Positions 23,950-32,623 are shown, counted from the first letter of the stretch. The stretch: 45,440 bases of DNA from Bacillota bacterium (GCA_023400985.1 JAEXEN010000002.1:1-45440), one strand, 5' to 3'. A program made the numbers and translations. The notes: generated from the letters alone by a model not told the origin.

Positions 23950-26505
23950 TCACGGCATGATCGCATCGATATCCACAAGGTTTTCGGGCGCTACGCTTTT
24001 TGCTTTATCGAAGTAGTAGGTAAATATATCCTCGATGGCGGGCACGCTCGACGCGCCGCTGAAGCCGTTGGGCACGCATACCACCACCGCGATCTCGGGG
24101 TTGTCGCGCGGGCCGTAGGTGACGAACCACGACGTGTTTTCGATATCGATCTTGGTATTGGTGCCGATCTGCGCGGAGCCGGTCTTGCCGCCGAGCATAT
24201 CAAGATAACCGGTACTTTTGAATTCTTCGCTGAACTTATCGACAGCGGTGCCTCTGTCCTCCGCCGAATCCGCGGAAACCACGTTCTCCATGCCTTTGTG
24301 CACGGCGTCCCAGATGTCGCTGTCGATCTCGATGCGGTCATACACGCTCGGCTCGATTTCCTTTACGAGCGCGCCGTTTTCATCTAAAATACGATCCACG
24401 ATGTGCATATTGAAAACCGTGCCCCTGTTTGCGACCGTGGCGGCGTAGCGCGCTACGGCGATGGGAGTTACGAGCGTGGTACCCTGTCCGATGCCCGAGC
24501 GGATGGTGAGCGCGGGCTTCCATAGAAGCTCTGTAAGAAGCGATGTGATCTCATTGGTCCATCTGAGGTTTGCGGCGGTGTAACCTTCCGGTACGCCGAT
24601 ACCGTCGCTCAAAATGCGGCGGGCCTGCGGGCCGGAGTCCACAAGGCTGCCGCTCTCCAATAGCTTCATCAGATCAAGCGCGCAGGCCTTGACGTCGTCA
24701 TCGGTGGCGCCGGTTGGGTAATAGGCCAAAAGCTCTTTCAAAAGCTCTTTCAACCTGTTGTAGATGAGCCCGGAAAGGCTCGTTTTCTGCTTGTCCAGCG
24801 CAAGTTCGCTGTTGTAGAGCACGTCCTGCCCGCCGATGATGCCCACGGCCTCGCCGGTAAGCTCTACGCCCGTGGAACTCGTCAAGCCAAACCGGCCCGC
24901 CCATTTGTTGAGCCGTTCGATGCCGAGGCGGTTGGCGACCTCGAAAAAGTAATAGTTGCAGGAGTTCTGGATGGCCTTGACGATGGTCTGATCCTGATGC
25001 TTGCTCGGATTTTCCCAGCAGCTCGGCATGCCTACAGTGGTATACTCGGTATGATCCTCGTTGTACATGCGGTAGGGCGACTGGTCGTCGATCTCCTCGG
25101 TTAGGCCTACGACGCCCTCGCTCAGTCCCGCGATGCCCGTGACCATTTTGAAGATAGAACCCGGCGCAAGCTTTGCAGAGATCGCCTTATTGCGCATGGG
25201 TGTGGTTTCCTTTGACCAATCGCTGTCAAACAATAGATTAAATTGATCCTCCGTAAGGCCCTGTATAAACCAGTTGGGATCGAACGACGGATATGAGGCC
25301 ATTGCAAGGACGTCCCCGGTATTCACGTCCACCACCACGATGGCGCCCGTCTGCGCAGTATTGATCTTAGACGTATCGCCGCCGGTTTTATCCAGGTAGT
25401 CATCGAGGTATCTTGCGTCCGATATCCTAGCTTGCTCGGCATCGTTGATGGTTTCAATCACGTTCTTGAGTGCCGCCTCCGTGACGCTTTGAAGCTGGAT
25501 ATCGATGGTGCTCATCACGTCGTCGCCGTTGGTGGGCGGCGTATACGAAACCTCTTTGATGACGCTGCCGTTTTTGTTGACCACCACCACGCGCTCACCC
25601 TGATGCTCCTCTGTGGAGCCCGTAAGATATTGCTCCATGGTGGCCTCAAGCCCGGACGCGCCGATAAGGTCGTTGTAAGAATATCCCTGGTCCTTCACCA
25701 TCTCCTCGGTGGCGCTGCGGCTCAAATAGCCCACGATATGCGCGGCGCTCTCGCCGCGCGGGTAAATGCGCGTGGTGCTCTGCGCGGTCTGCACACCCAC
25801 GAGTTCGCTTGCACGCATGCTGATCTCCGATACCGTCTCAAGGCTCACGTCGTAAGCGATCACGATGGGCTCGTAGGCGCGGTAATTGTTGAGGTTGACT
25901 TCCTGTCTTATGGAAATGACCTTGAGCGCGTCCTCAAAGGAAACGTCCTCGGGGATGCACCACGAAGCGCGGAGGAAGTTGTACATATACTCCGCCGTGG
26001 GCCATTTTGTGGTATCCCATGTGCTTTCGTCGTCGGTGTCCTGATCCTTCGGGATCTGAACGTACATCGCGTCGAGGAAGTTTTTATAGCGCCATTTTAT
26101 AGCGGCCTCGCTCGTCACGCCCCATTGGTAATAAAAATTGCCCTGCTCGTCCCGACGGATATAGGAGGTATCGATCACCTTGCCTCCGTTTCGCTCGATG
26201 ATCTCGATGGCCGAAAGAAGCGACTCGGTATATATGGCGGAATCGTAAGTGGTGCGGTTATCGGCGTCGCGCAAAAACTCAACGTTGTAGCTGGTCTTTG
26301 AGTATGCAAGCACGATGCCGTTGCGATCGAGTATCCTGCCGCGGCTGCCCTTCACGTAAATGGTGCGCGTAGACCTGTCCTCGGCCTCCTCGGTGAATTC
26401 CGCGCCCTGCGCAAGCGTAAGCGTGCTCAGCTTATAAATGAGCGCACCCATCATACCGAGCAGGATACATGCTGTAATTAAAAATCTGGAAATGGTTTTT
26501 TTCAT
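23950..26505 (-). CDS. mrdA: Penicillin-binding protein 2 (class B, elongation transpeptidase)
   Basis: An 851-aa class B PBP of the rod elongation machinery. One N-terminal membrane helix (FLITACILLGMMGALIYKLS), the PBP dimer domain (GSRGRILDRNGIVLAYSKTS), then the transpeptidase domain with SxxK in APGSIFKMVTG, SxN in NSCNYYF and KTG in GGKTGSAQ. It is longer than usual because of insertions in both the dimer region (about 110-200) and the transpeptidase domain (around LKELLKELLAYYPTG). Its position downstream of mreBCD is typical for mrdA; rodA is not in the window. A ~490-bp repeat-rich gap separates it from mreD. Confidence 0.94.
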   Translation of the reverse strand: MKKTISRFLITACILLGMMGALIYKLSTLTLAQGAEFTEEAEDRSTRTIYVKGSRGRILDRNGIVLAYSKTSYNVEFLRDADNRTTYDSAIYTESLLSAIEIIERNGGKVIDTSYIRRDEQGNFYYQWGVTSEAAIKWRYKNFLDAMYVQIPKDQDTDDESTWDTTKWPTAEYMYNFLRASWCIPEDVSFEDALKVISIRQEVNLNNYRAYEPIVIAYDVSLETVSEISMRASELVGVQTAQSTTRIYPRGESAAHIVGYLSRSATEEMVKDQGYSYNDLIGASGLEATMEQYLTGSTEEHQGERVVVVNKNGSVIKEVSYTPPTNGDDVMSTIDIQLQSVTEAALKNVIETINDAEQARISDARYLDDYLDKTGGDTSKINTAQTGAIVVVDVNTGDVLAMASYPSFDPNWFIQGLTEDQFNLLFDSDWSKETTPMRNKAISAKLAPGSIFKMVTGIAGLSEGVVGLTEEIDDQSPYRMYNEDHTEYTTVGMPSCWENPSKHQDQTIVKAIQNSCNYYFFEVANRLGIERLNKWAGRFGLTSSTGVELTGEAVGIIGGQDVLYNSELALDKQKTSLSGLIYNRLKELLKELLAYYPTGATDDDVKACALDLMKLLESGSLVDSGPQARRILSDGIGVPEGYTAANLRWTNEITSLLTELLWKPALTIRSGIGQGTTLVTPIAVARYAATVANRGTVFNMHIVDRILDENGALVKEIEPSVYDRIEIDSDIWDAVHKGMENVVSADSAEDRGTAVDKFSEEFKSTGYLDMLGGKTGSAQIGTNTKIDIENTSWFVTYGPRDNPEIAVVVCVPNGFSGASSVPAIEDIFTYYFDKAKSVAPENLVDIDAIMP

Positions 26506-26995
26506 GGATTACCTCAATTTCAAAAGGAACGCGGGCGGATAATATCCGCCCCTACGGGAGATATATCTTGCCTTTGCGGTAATACGCGGCGGGATGAAAC
26601 CATCCCGCCCTACCCGGAAACGCAGAATATCCGTAGAGCAAGATTTCGAAACACGGTGCAGGACGGCTCAACATTACATCACGTAAGCACATGCCGTCAC
26701 GGAACGGTCTTGACCGTTCCGCCGGGGTCAGGGGCCAAAGCCCCCGATACTCAAAGGGATTATCAAGGGGCCACACCCCTTGATTTATTCCGGCTTCGGC
26801 GACAGGTGCATGTCCGACAAAGCCGGAGCCCTTACGGGCCAAGGCCTGCGGCCTTGCGTGCCGAAACGGATGAAAACCGTAGGTTTTCGTTCCTCGCACA
26901 TCCGCCGCCCGGGAGCGCTGAAGCGCGACAGGCCGATGTGCAAACCCCTCCTCGCGGAAATAGCGGAACGCCATTTTCGCGAAAGGCGAAGCCGC
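26506..26995. repeat. Repeat-packed intergenic region between mreD and mrdA
   Basis: No gene is supported in these ~490 bp; the open frames seen here lack ribosome binding sites and are by-products of the repeats. It contains a chain of GC-rich perfect hairpins: 26533-26551 (GGGCGGATA/TATCCGCCC), 26588-26609 (GGCGGGATG/CATCCCGCC), 26700-26721 (CGGAACGGTC/GACCGTTCCG) and 26763-26783 (TCAAGGGG/CCCCTTGA). These are followed by one copy of a ~107-bp dispersed repeat (26788-26894). Some hairpins could act in mRNA processing or termination within the mre-mrdA operon. Confidence 0.7.
26788..26894. repeat. Dispersed ~107-bp repeat, copy 1
   Basis: It begins TTCCGGCTTCGG and ends TTTTCGTTCCT. It matches 28591-28696 at roughly 85-90% by eye, including an identical central block CCTGCGGCCTTGCGTGCCG. 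It contains a stem of CCGGCTT with AAGCCGG and a second small stem near the end. It lies between mreD and mrdA. Confidence 0.75.
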
Positions 26996-27502
26996 CTATA
27001 GCCTATGTTCCGCCCTTCGCCCTACCTGCCGAGCAAACGCGCGTTTTAAAAACGCGTGCACCACCATGCTCAGCGCGGCACTTAAAAGCACCGAGGGCAC
27101 GATGTAGGAAAACAACATTTCAAAATACGAATACGTCCCGCCCGAGAACCTGAGCGCAAGCGCCATAATATGCTCCTTCAAAAGCGCCGCCCCCGCAACG
27201 ACAAGCGCGGGCAAAATGACGTTATCCGCATAGTATTTTTTGTACAGTAGCCCGCCTAGCGCACCTGCGAGCATATAGCTCATGGCCGCAAGCCCCATGG
27301 GCTTATTGAACATCACGTCCATAAAAAGGCCGCCAGCAAGCCCTATGAGAGACGCGGGCAGACTCCCCATGAGCACGCCCAGCGATACCGCGATCACGAG
27401 CATAGCGTCAGGCCGCGCCCCCGCGATGTTGAAGGCGTTGAAAAAGATGGAGTCGAGGTAGGCGGCGACCACCATCGAAATTGCGATATAAAGGTTCCTC
27501 AC
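26996..27502 (-). CDS. mreD: Rod shape-determining protein MreD
   Basis: A 168-aa polytopic membrane protein with about five hydrophobic helices; MRNLYIAISMVVAAYLDSIF at the start and GLFMDVMFNKPMGLAAMSYM in the middle fit MreD. It overlaps the end of mreC by 4 bp and follows mreB-mreC in the standard order. It helps anchor the cytoskeletal elongation complex to the cell-wall synthases. Stop codon is TAG. Confidence 0.9.
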   Translation of the reverse strand: MRNLYIAISMVVAAYLDSIFFNAFNIAGARPDAMLVIAVSLGVLMGSLPASLIGLAGGLFMDVMFNKPMGLAAMSYMLAGALGGLLYKKYYADNVILPALVVAGAALLKEHIMALALRFSGGTYSYFEMLFSYIVPSVLLSAALSMVVHAFLKRAFARQVGRRAEHRL

Positions 27503-28353
27503 GGCGTGTCCTCCGAATTTTCCGCTTGGACGCCGGTTAGCACCATCACCTCTTCAAGGTGTTGAAAATCCACCGCGGGCTCCAAAATTGCGTTACCCGC
27601 TTCGGCGTCGGTACTCTGGCGCGAAACCTCTATCACGGTGCCCACTCTCACGCCCTTGGGGAAGATGCCGCCGATGCTGTTGGTCATGATAATGTCGCCG
27701 GGGACAAGGTCGCTCCCCGCTGGAAGATAATAAAGCTCCATCAGTTCGCTCCCGTCGCCCGAAAGCAGCCCGCGCACCATGCCGTTATCGCGCGTGCGCT
27801 CCACCATGACGCTTACGGAAGAAAGCGTATCGATGATGGCTGTGACCTTGCTCCATGTGGCGCCTACTTCCGTGACTCTGCCCACAAGCCCCGCTGCTCC
27901 TATGACGGGCATGTCCTCCTCCACGCCATGGTTACGGCCGGCATTGATGGTAAAAACGTTAAACCACACGCCCTGATCCTTGGCGATCACACGCGCGGTC
28001 ACGTAAGAATTGAATTTCTGCTCTTCAGCGTAGTTTAAAAGGCCGCGAAGCCTTTCGTTTTCCTGCTCCGCCTCCTCGAGCTGCTGCTCGATCTGCTCAT
28101 ACTGCGCAAGCTTCACCTGAAGCTGCGCGTTTTCCTGATCGGCGTCGGTCGTTTTGAAAATACGTTGAAAGAAACCCGTGATAGCGGAAGACGCGCCAGC
28201 CGCGAAGCTCTGCACGGGGGTAGTCACGGTGCCTACGGCATTTTCCACCCATGTTACGGTGCGGCTGCCGGAGGTTGCAAGCGCGAGGATGCCAAGCAAA
28301 AGCGCCGCTATCAGCAAAATGAGCAATGGCTTGTTTTTGAATAAGCCCCGCAT
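27499..28353 (-). CDS. mreC: Rod shape-determining protein MreC
   Basis: About 284 aa. I chose ATG at 28353 (MRGLFKNKPLLILLIAALLL) because GGAGG lies 6 nt upstream; a frame starting at 28386 has no such site. One membrane helix, then a coiled coil (about 75-115, EQIEQQLEEAEQENERLRGL), then the paired beta-barrel MreC domain (VTARVIAKDQGVWFNVFTIN, GVEEDMPVIGAAGLVGRVTE, VPGDIIMTNSIGGIFPKGVR). It links MreB with PBP2 outside the membrane. It overlaps mreD. Confidence 0.93.
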   Translation of the reverse strand: MRGLFKNKPLLILLIAALLLGILALATSGSRTVTWVENAVGTVTTPVQSFAAGASSAITGFFQRIFKTTDADQENAQLQVKLAQYEQIEQQLEEAEQENERLRGLLNYAEEQKFNSYVTARVIAKDQGVWFNVFTINAGRNHGVEEDMPVIGAAGLVGRVTEVGATWSKVTAIIDTLSSVSVMVERTRDNGMVRGLLSGDGSELMELYYLPAGSDLVPGDIIMTNSIGGIFPKGVRVGTVIEVSRQSTDAEAGNAILEPAVDFQHLEEVMVLTGVQAENSEDTP

Positions 28354-28590
28354 CCATAGCCTCCAAAGCGATAAGATTCCGCCCACAGCGGGTAAAACGA
28401 CGCCGATTTAACGTCATTTCATTATAATAAGAAGCGCCGCCGCGCGCAAGGCGCAGCGGCAAAATGTCACATACTGTTCATCTGCCGTTTTTAGGAAAAA
28501 ACCCATAGAATAGGCCGTTTGACCGTCTTGCGATATTCGTTCGAAACATCCTTTCCGGGGATTCGGAGGCCGCAGCCACCGAAGGCTTAA

Positions 28591-28696
28591 TTCCGGCTTC
28601 GGTGACATATGCATGTCCGGCGAAGCCGGAGCCCTTTAGGCCAAGTCCTGCGGCCTTGCGTGCCGAAACGGATGAAATCCGAAGGATTTCGTTCCT
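28591..28696. repeat. Dispersed ~107-bp repeat, copy 2
   Basis: Same orientation and nearly the same sequence as 26788-26894, with compensating changes in the terminal stem (GAAATCC/GGATTTC here, AAAACC/GGTTTT there), which argues for selection on the RNA or DNA hairpin. The part TCCGGCGAAGCCGGAGCCCT also resembles the core of the element in gene F. Confidence 0.75.
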
Positions 28697-28744
28697 ATCA
28701 GAAAGTATCGGCCGTGAGGCACGAGCAGGTACCTCCTGTAAACC

Positions 28745-28775
28745 TCACGGAAATGGCTGCAGGCCATTTCCGTGA
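28745..28775. terminator. Hairpin immediately after mreB
   Basis: TCACGGAAATGGC (28745-28757) and GCCATTTCCGTGA (28763-28775) form a perfect 13-bp stem with a 5-nt loop, two bases beyond the mreB stop on the minus strand. There is no U-run, so a transcript-stabilising or REP-like role is as likely as termination. Confidence 0.5.
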
Positions 28776-28777
28776 CC

Positions 28778-29833
28778 CTACATGGACGCTTCTTCTTCGG
28801 CGGTCCTCTGTTCGAGCACGCTTGTGATACCGCTCAAGTCGGAGAGCGCGAGCAGCGCACCGAGCGCCACGCAGTCGAACGCATCCTGCGCCACGCCCAC
28901 GCGCACGCCCGTTTCCCTCGCGATAAGGAGATCGATGCCTTTTAGGAGCGCGCCGCCGCCCGAAAGCGCGATACCGTGCTCCATCACATCGCCCGCAAGC
29001 TCCGGCGGCGTCGAGGCAAGCGTTGTCTTTACAGCCTCCACGATTTCGCGAAGCGGCTGCATGATGGCGCGATTGATTTCGCTCGACGTGATCACAAGGC
29101 TTTCGGGCAAACCCGTTTCACGGTTGCGCCCGCGTATCTCCATGTGCTCCGTGCCGCCCAAGACAGCGCTGCCGATGGTCTTTTTGATATCTTCCGCCGT
29201 TCGCTCACCGATGGCAACGTTGTATTCGCGCGCGACATGCGCGATGATAGCCGCGTCGATATGCACGCCGCCCGTCCTTACGGAGTTATAGGACGCCACG
29301 CCGCCTAAAGCGATCACCGCCACGTCCGTGGTGCCGCCGCCGATATCCACAATCATGGAACCGACCGCGTCGTACACCGGCAGATCCGCGCCGATGGCCG
29401 CCGCCATGGGCTCATCCATGAGCATCACTTCATTTGCGCCCGCACCCTTTGCGGCGTCGAGAAGCGCCCTGCGCTCCACGCCCGTCACGCACATGGGCAG
29501 GCAAAGCATCAGCCTTACGCCGAGCATCCCAATGCGCCGCCCGAGCGCCTTTTCCATGTAAAAACGCAGCATGGTAGCGGTAAGCTCAAAATCGGCCACG
29601 ACCCCGTCGCGCATAGGATAGATTACATTGATGCCACCGGGCGTGCGCCCGAGCATTTGAATGGCTTCTTTCCCCACGGCGAGTATCTCCCGCCTCTTTC
29701 CCGCGGATACCGCCACGGCGCTCGGCTCGCGCAGCACGATTCCCCTGCCCTTGATGGCGATGAGCGTATTGACCGTTCCGAGGTCTATCGCGATGCTCGG
29801 CGCAAACAGGCCCAGAAGCTTCGATTTAAACAT
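28778..29833 (-). CDS. mreB: Rod shape-determining protein MreB (actin homologue)
   Basis: A 351-aa actin-fold ATPase that organises lateral wall synthesis. Signature segments: SIAIDLGTVNTLIAIKGRGI (phosphate 1), CLPMCVTGVERRALLDAAKG, MIVDIGGGTTDVAVIALGG (phosphate 2), GIALSGGGALLKGIDLLIAR (adenosine motif). Start ATG 29833 after GGGAGG. It is the first gene of mreB-mreC-mreD-mrdA. The divergent gene is maf, a common neighbour. Stop codon is TAG. Confidence 0.96.
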   Translation of the reverse strand: MFKSKLLGLFAPSIAIDLGTVNTLIAIKGRGIVLREPSAVAVSAGKRREILAVGKEAIQMLGRTPGGINVIYPMRDGVVADFELTATMLRFYMEKALGRRIGMLGVRLMLCLPMCVTGVERRALLDAAKGAGANEVMLMDEPMAAAIGADLPVYDAVGSMIVDIGGGTTDVAVIALGGVASYNSVRTGGVHIDAAIIAHVAREYNVAIGERTAEDIKKTIGSAVLGGTEHMEIRGRNRETGLPESLVITSSEINRAIMQPLREIVEAVKTTLASTPPELAGDVMEHGIALSGGGALLKGIDLLIARETGVRVGVAQDAFDCVALGALLALSDLSGITSVLEQRTAEEEASM

Positions 29834-29896
29834 AAATACCTCCCAATAATCTCCTGACAGTTATTGGAAAGTATGTCCATTTTAACGGCATGTATA

Positions 29897-29928
29897 CGCC
29901 TTTAGAGTTTGTACAAACCATAAAGGCG
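29897..29928. promoter_or_regulatory. 32-bp dyad between mreB and maf
   Basis: CGCCTTTA (29897-29904) and TAAAGGCG (29921-29928) flank the 10-bp palindrome TTTGTACAAA (29908-29917), each separated from it by 3 bp. The whole block is symmetric apart from those spacers. It covers the -35 box of maf (TTGTAC), and because the core is a palindrome it offers the same hexamer on the minus strand for mreB. It is a strong candidate operator or shared promoter core. Confidence 0.55.
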
Positions 29929-29937
29929 TGCTATCAT
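29909..29937 (+). promoter_or_regulatory. Promoter of maf
   Basis: TTGTAC (29909-29914), a 17-nt spacer and TATCAT (29932-29937) lie 34 nt upstream of the maf start, which itself has the ribosome binding site GGAGGG at 29962-29967. Confidence 0.6.
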
Positions 29938-29971
29938 ACATGGCAAGGAACTTTTTTCTTCGGAGGGCTTT

Positions 29972-30556
29972 ATGCAGCTTGTTTTGGCCTCCGGCTCCGC
30001 GCGGAGGCGGGAGCTTATGGAACTGGCCGGTTATGATTTTACCGTTCGTGTGAGCGACGCGGACGAAACGGCCGATATTTCCGACCCCGCTCTTTTGGTG
30101 CGCGAGCTCGCGTTAAAAAAAGCGCTCGCCGTGCGGCGGGAGCTTGATTCGCTTTGCTGTGTGATCGGCGCGGATACGGTGGTAGTCATAGGCGGTACGA
30201 TCATCGGCAAGCCAAAGGACGAATCGGATGCGTTTCACATTTTAAAAGCATTGAGCAACCGTACGCATACCGTTTACACGGGGCTTTGCGTAGCTTACGG
30301 CTTAGACGAGCCCGAGGTCTTCAGCGATGCGACGCGCGTGACCTTTATGGACCTTAGCGACGAGGAAATTTGGCGCTACATAAAAACCGGCGATCCCATG
30401 GATAAAGCGGGCGCTTACGGCGTGCAAGGCGCGGGCTGCGTGCTCGTGAAAAGCGTTACGGGCTGCTATTTCACCGTGATCGGCCTGCCTATGCCGCTGC
30501 TCTACAAAGCGCTTCGGGAAAAGGGGATCATGCCGACGAGGGCAAAGGCGAAATAA
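29972..30556 (+). CDS. maf: Maf-family nucleoside triphosphate pyrophosphatase
   Basis: A 194-aa house-cleaning enzyme that hydrolyses dTTP/UTP and modified nucleotides to monophosphates. Signature residues: ASGSARRRELMELAGYDFTV (substrate-binding SxRR), the VSDADE acidic residue, GADTVVVIGG with catalytic Asp, and GKPKDESDAFHILKALSN. GAYGVQGAGCVLV near the C-terminus is also typical. It is transcribed divergently from mreB. Confidence 0.94.
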   Translation: MQLVLASGSARRRELMELAGYDFTVRVSDADETADISDPALLVRELALKKALAVRRELDSLCCVIGADTVVVIGGTIIGKPKDESDAFHILKALSNRTHTVYTGLCVAYGLDEPEVFSDATRVTFMDLSDEEIWRYIKTGDPMDKAGAYGVQGAGCVLVKSVTGCYFTVIGLPMPLLYKALREKGIMPTRAKAK

Positions 30557-30559
30557 GGC

Positions 30560-30579
30560 GGAAGGGTCAAGACCCTTCC
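30560..30579. terminator. Palindrome after maf
   Basis: GGAAGGGTC, AA, GACCCTTCC: a perfect 9-bp stem a few bases after the maf stop, in the gap between the convergent maf and TtcA-like genes. No clear U-run follows. The same kind of motif occurs at 26700-26721 and, less perfectly, at 22891-22912. Confidence 0.5.
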
Positions 30580-30618
30580 CTGCGATAGCAGAGCGGGACG
30601 ACTTTACCCCGCATAACG

Positions 30619-31479
30619 CTATTCGGTCCCCCAGCCTCCTTCGGACTGCACAAACTCGTCATATCCATCCAAAAAGCTGTGGATACCGTTTTTATCGCGA
30701 TAGCTGATGACGGTTTCGAGGTTGATGTTCTCCACGCTCGCAAAGATATTCTGCTCGATCTTCGGGCTTATTTTGCGAAAACGTCGGATAAGCTCCTTCA
30801 TCTCCTGCCGCTTCCCGCCGCCCCCGCTGTCGCCGAGCACGCAGTTTTCCGTAAAGCGGCACGCGCATTGAATGAATTTTAAATCATTGTATTGACACCA
30901 CGCTTTGATGTCAGCCTCCTTCACCAGGTACATGGGACGGATGATCTCCATGCCGACGTAATTGGTGCTATGGAGCTTGGGCATCATAGTGCGCACTTGC
31001 CCGCCGTAAAGCATGCTCATGAGAATGGTTTCGATCACGTCATCGAAATGGTGCCCGAGGGCGATCTTGTTGCACCCGAGCGCTTGCGCGCGGCTGTAGA
31101 GCGCGCCGCGCCGCATCCTTGCACAGTGATAGCAGGGCGAGCAGTCGTCTTTTTCCACGATCTCGAAAATATCGGTTTCAAAAATTTTAACGGGCAGCCC
31201 CAAAAGCGCCGCGTTTTCCTCCACGCGCCTGCGGTTTTCGGCGTTGTACCCGGGGTCCATCACAAGGTATTCGATATCGAATTTCACGGGCCCGTGCCGG
31301 TGAAGCTCCTGTATGCACTTGGCCATCAAAAACGAATCCTTGCCGCCGGAAATGCAGACGGCGATCTTATCCCCCTCGAGTACAAGTTTGTAGCGCGCCA
31401 CGGCGTCCACGACGCCGCGCCATATCTCGGGGCGGTATTTTTTGATGATACTGCGTTCGATTTCCTGTAGTCTATCCAT
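30619..31479 (-). CDS. TtcA-like tRNA thiolation enzyme (PP-loop ATPase)
   Basis: A 286-aa cytoplasmic enzyme of the TtcA/TtuA group, which adenylates a tRNA base and inserts sulfur (2-thiocytidine-32 in TtcA). PP-loop CISGGKDSFLMAK at about residue 45. The iron-sulfur cysteine pattern is present: CYHC (SPCYHCARMRRG), then CACRFTENC after ALGHHFDDVIETILMSMLYG. The ATG at 31479 overlaps the stop of the cysteine desulfurase by one base, and that enzyme would supply the sulfur. Which base is modified cannot be decided from sequence alone. Confidence 0.88.
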   Translation of the reverse strand: MDRLQEIERSIIKKYRPEIWRGVVDAVARYKLVLEGDKIAVCISGGKDSFLMAKCIQELHRHGPVKFDIEYLVMDPGYNAENRRRVEENAALLGLPVKIFETDIFEIVEKDDCSPCYHCARMRRGALYSRAQALGCNKIALGHHFDDVIETILMSMLYGGQVRTMMPKLHSTNYVGMEIIRPMYLVKEADIKAWCQYNDLKFIQCACRFTENCVLGDSGGGGKRQEMKELIRRFRKISPKIEQNIFASVENINLETVISYRDKNGIHSFLDGYDEFVQSEGGWGTE

Positions 31480-32606
31480 CAACTTTGCTCCGTTTCCTTC
31501 ATGCAGGCCTCGAACGCCTCCAAAAACGAGGCGATCTCCGCATCCGTCGTAAGCCTGCCCGTGCTGACGCGCACGGTGGAAAGCGCGCGTTTGCGGTCTT
31601 TTGTGAGCGCGAACACCGGCCTTGAAACCGATTTTGGCGCAGTGCAGGCGGATTTGCCGGAAAGAGAAAATCCCATTTCCCCGAGCCGCGCGATAAGCGC
31701 GGGCGCGTCCTTACCGGGGAGGCTGAAATTAAAGATGTACGGGAGCGCGTCGGCCGGGCTGTTCACCATAACGTCGCGCCGGCCGGAAAGCGCCTTCTTT
31801 AACGTTGTGTTATGCGCTCTCACACGGGCGAGGTTTTGTTCCATTTCCCCATATGCAAGTAAAAGCGCCTCCTCCATGGAGGCAACTAGCGGCAAGGCGG
31901 GCGATCCGCTTCGAAACGCGGTGGTGCTGATTCCGCCGCTCATCTGCGGTTCCACCATAACGCCCGGGCGCATCACAAGCGCGCCGATGCCGTTTGGACC
32001 ATAGAACTTATGCGCGGCGAAGGTGAAAAGGTCCGCAGCGTGGAGCTCGACAGGGATCTTGCCCACCGCCTGCGTGGCATCCACATGAAAGAGCGTATTG
32101 GGGAAATGCGCCTTAAGAAATTTACCGATCGCATCGATGTTTTGCACGACGCCGGTTTCCCCATCCACATAGCATATACTTACAAGTTGCGTATCCTCGC
32201 GAACAAGCAAGGCGAGGCTTTCAAGCTCTACGCTTCCATTTTCGTCAAGCTCGGCATATTCCGTCTCGTACCCCTGTGCCGCCAACACCGCCAAAGGGCC
32301 GTGTACGGAGGAATGCTCGAGCCATGTCGTTACGATATGCTTTGCGCGGCCGTGGCTGCTGCCCGCAATGCCCTTGATGGCAAGGTTGTTCGCCTCGGTC
32401 GCACCGGAGGTAAAAACAATTGTATGTTCGGGCACGCCCAGAAGGGAAAGGATATTTCTTGTGCATTGCGCAAGCCTTTCGGCGGCCGTCGCGCCCATAG
32501 GATGGTGCGAATTGGGGTTTGCGGCAAAAGTGCGCGCCGTTTGCGCAAACGCGTCGATTGCCTCTTCACGCATGGGCGTATCCGCCGCATAATCGAGATA
32601 AACCAT
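31479..32606 (-). CDS. Cysteine desulfurase (NifS/IscS family)
   Basis: A 375-aa PLP enzyme converting cysteine to alanine plus enzyme-bound persulfide. Signatures: MVYLDYAADTPM, TSGATEANNLAIKG, LEHSSVHGPL, HVDATQAVGK, PLP lysine in FTFAAHKFYGPNGIGAL, and the persulfide cysteine in SGKSACTAP. It sits between an RNA methyltransferase (17-bp gap upstream) and the TtcA-like thiolase (overlapping downstream), so its likely job is sulfur delivery for tRNA thiolation rather than general Fe-S assembly. Confidence 0.93.
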   Translation of the reverse strand: MVYLDYAADTPMREEAIDAFAQTARTFAANPNSHHPMGATAAERLAQCTRNILSLLGVPEHTIVFTSGATEANNLAIKGIAGSSHGRAKHIVTTWLEHSSVHGPLAVLAAQGYETEYAELDENGSVELESLALLVREDTQLVSICYVDGETGVVQNIDAIGKFLKAHFPNTLFHVDATQAVGKIPVELHAADLFTFAAHKFYGPNGIGALVMRPGVMVEPQMSGGISTTAFRSGSPALPLVASMEEALLLAYGEMEQNLARVRAHNTTLKKALSGRRDVMVNSPADALPYIFNFSLPGKDAPALIARLGEMGFSLSGKSACTAPKSVSRPVFALTKDRKRALSTVRVSTGRLTTDAEIASFLEAFEACMKETEQS

Positions 32607-32623
32607 AGGGAGAACTCCTTGTT

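Larger units (their letters stand above)
28354..28777. other. Intergenic region between mreB and mreC
   Basis: About 420 bp with no supported gene. It holds a copy of the dispersed repeat (28591-28696), a GC-rich inverted segment near 28436-28460, and a perfect hairpin with 13-bp arms right after the mreB stop (28745-28775). I could not place a clear promoter for mreC. Confidence 0.6.

Noticed and set aside
26552..27153. Open frames between mreD and mrdA
   Set aside because: They run through palindromic repeats, have no ribosome binding site and low-complexity Pro/Arg content, and overlap mreD on the other strand.
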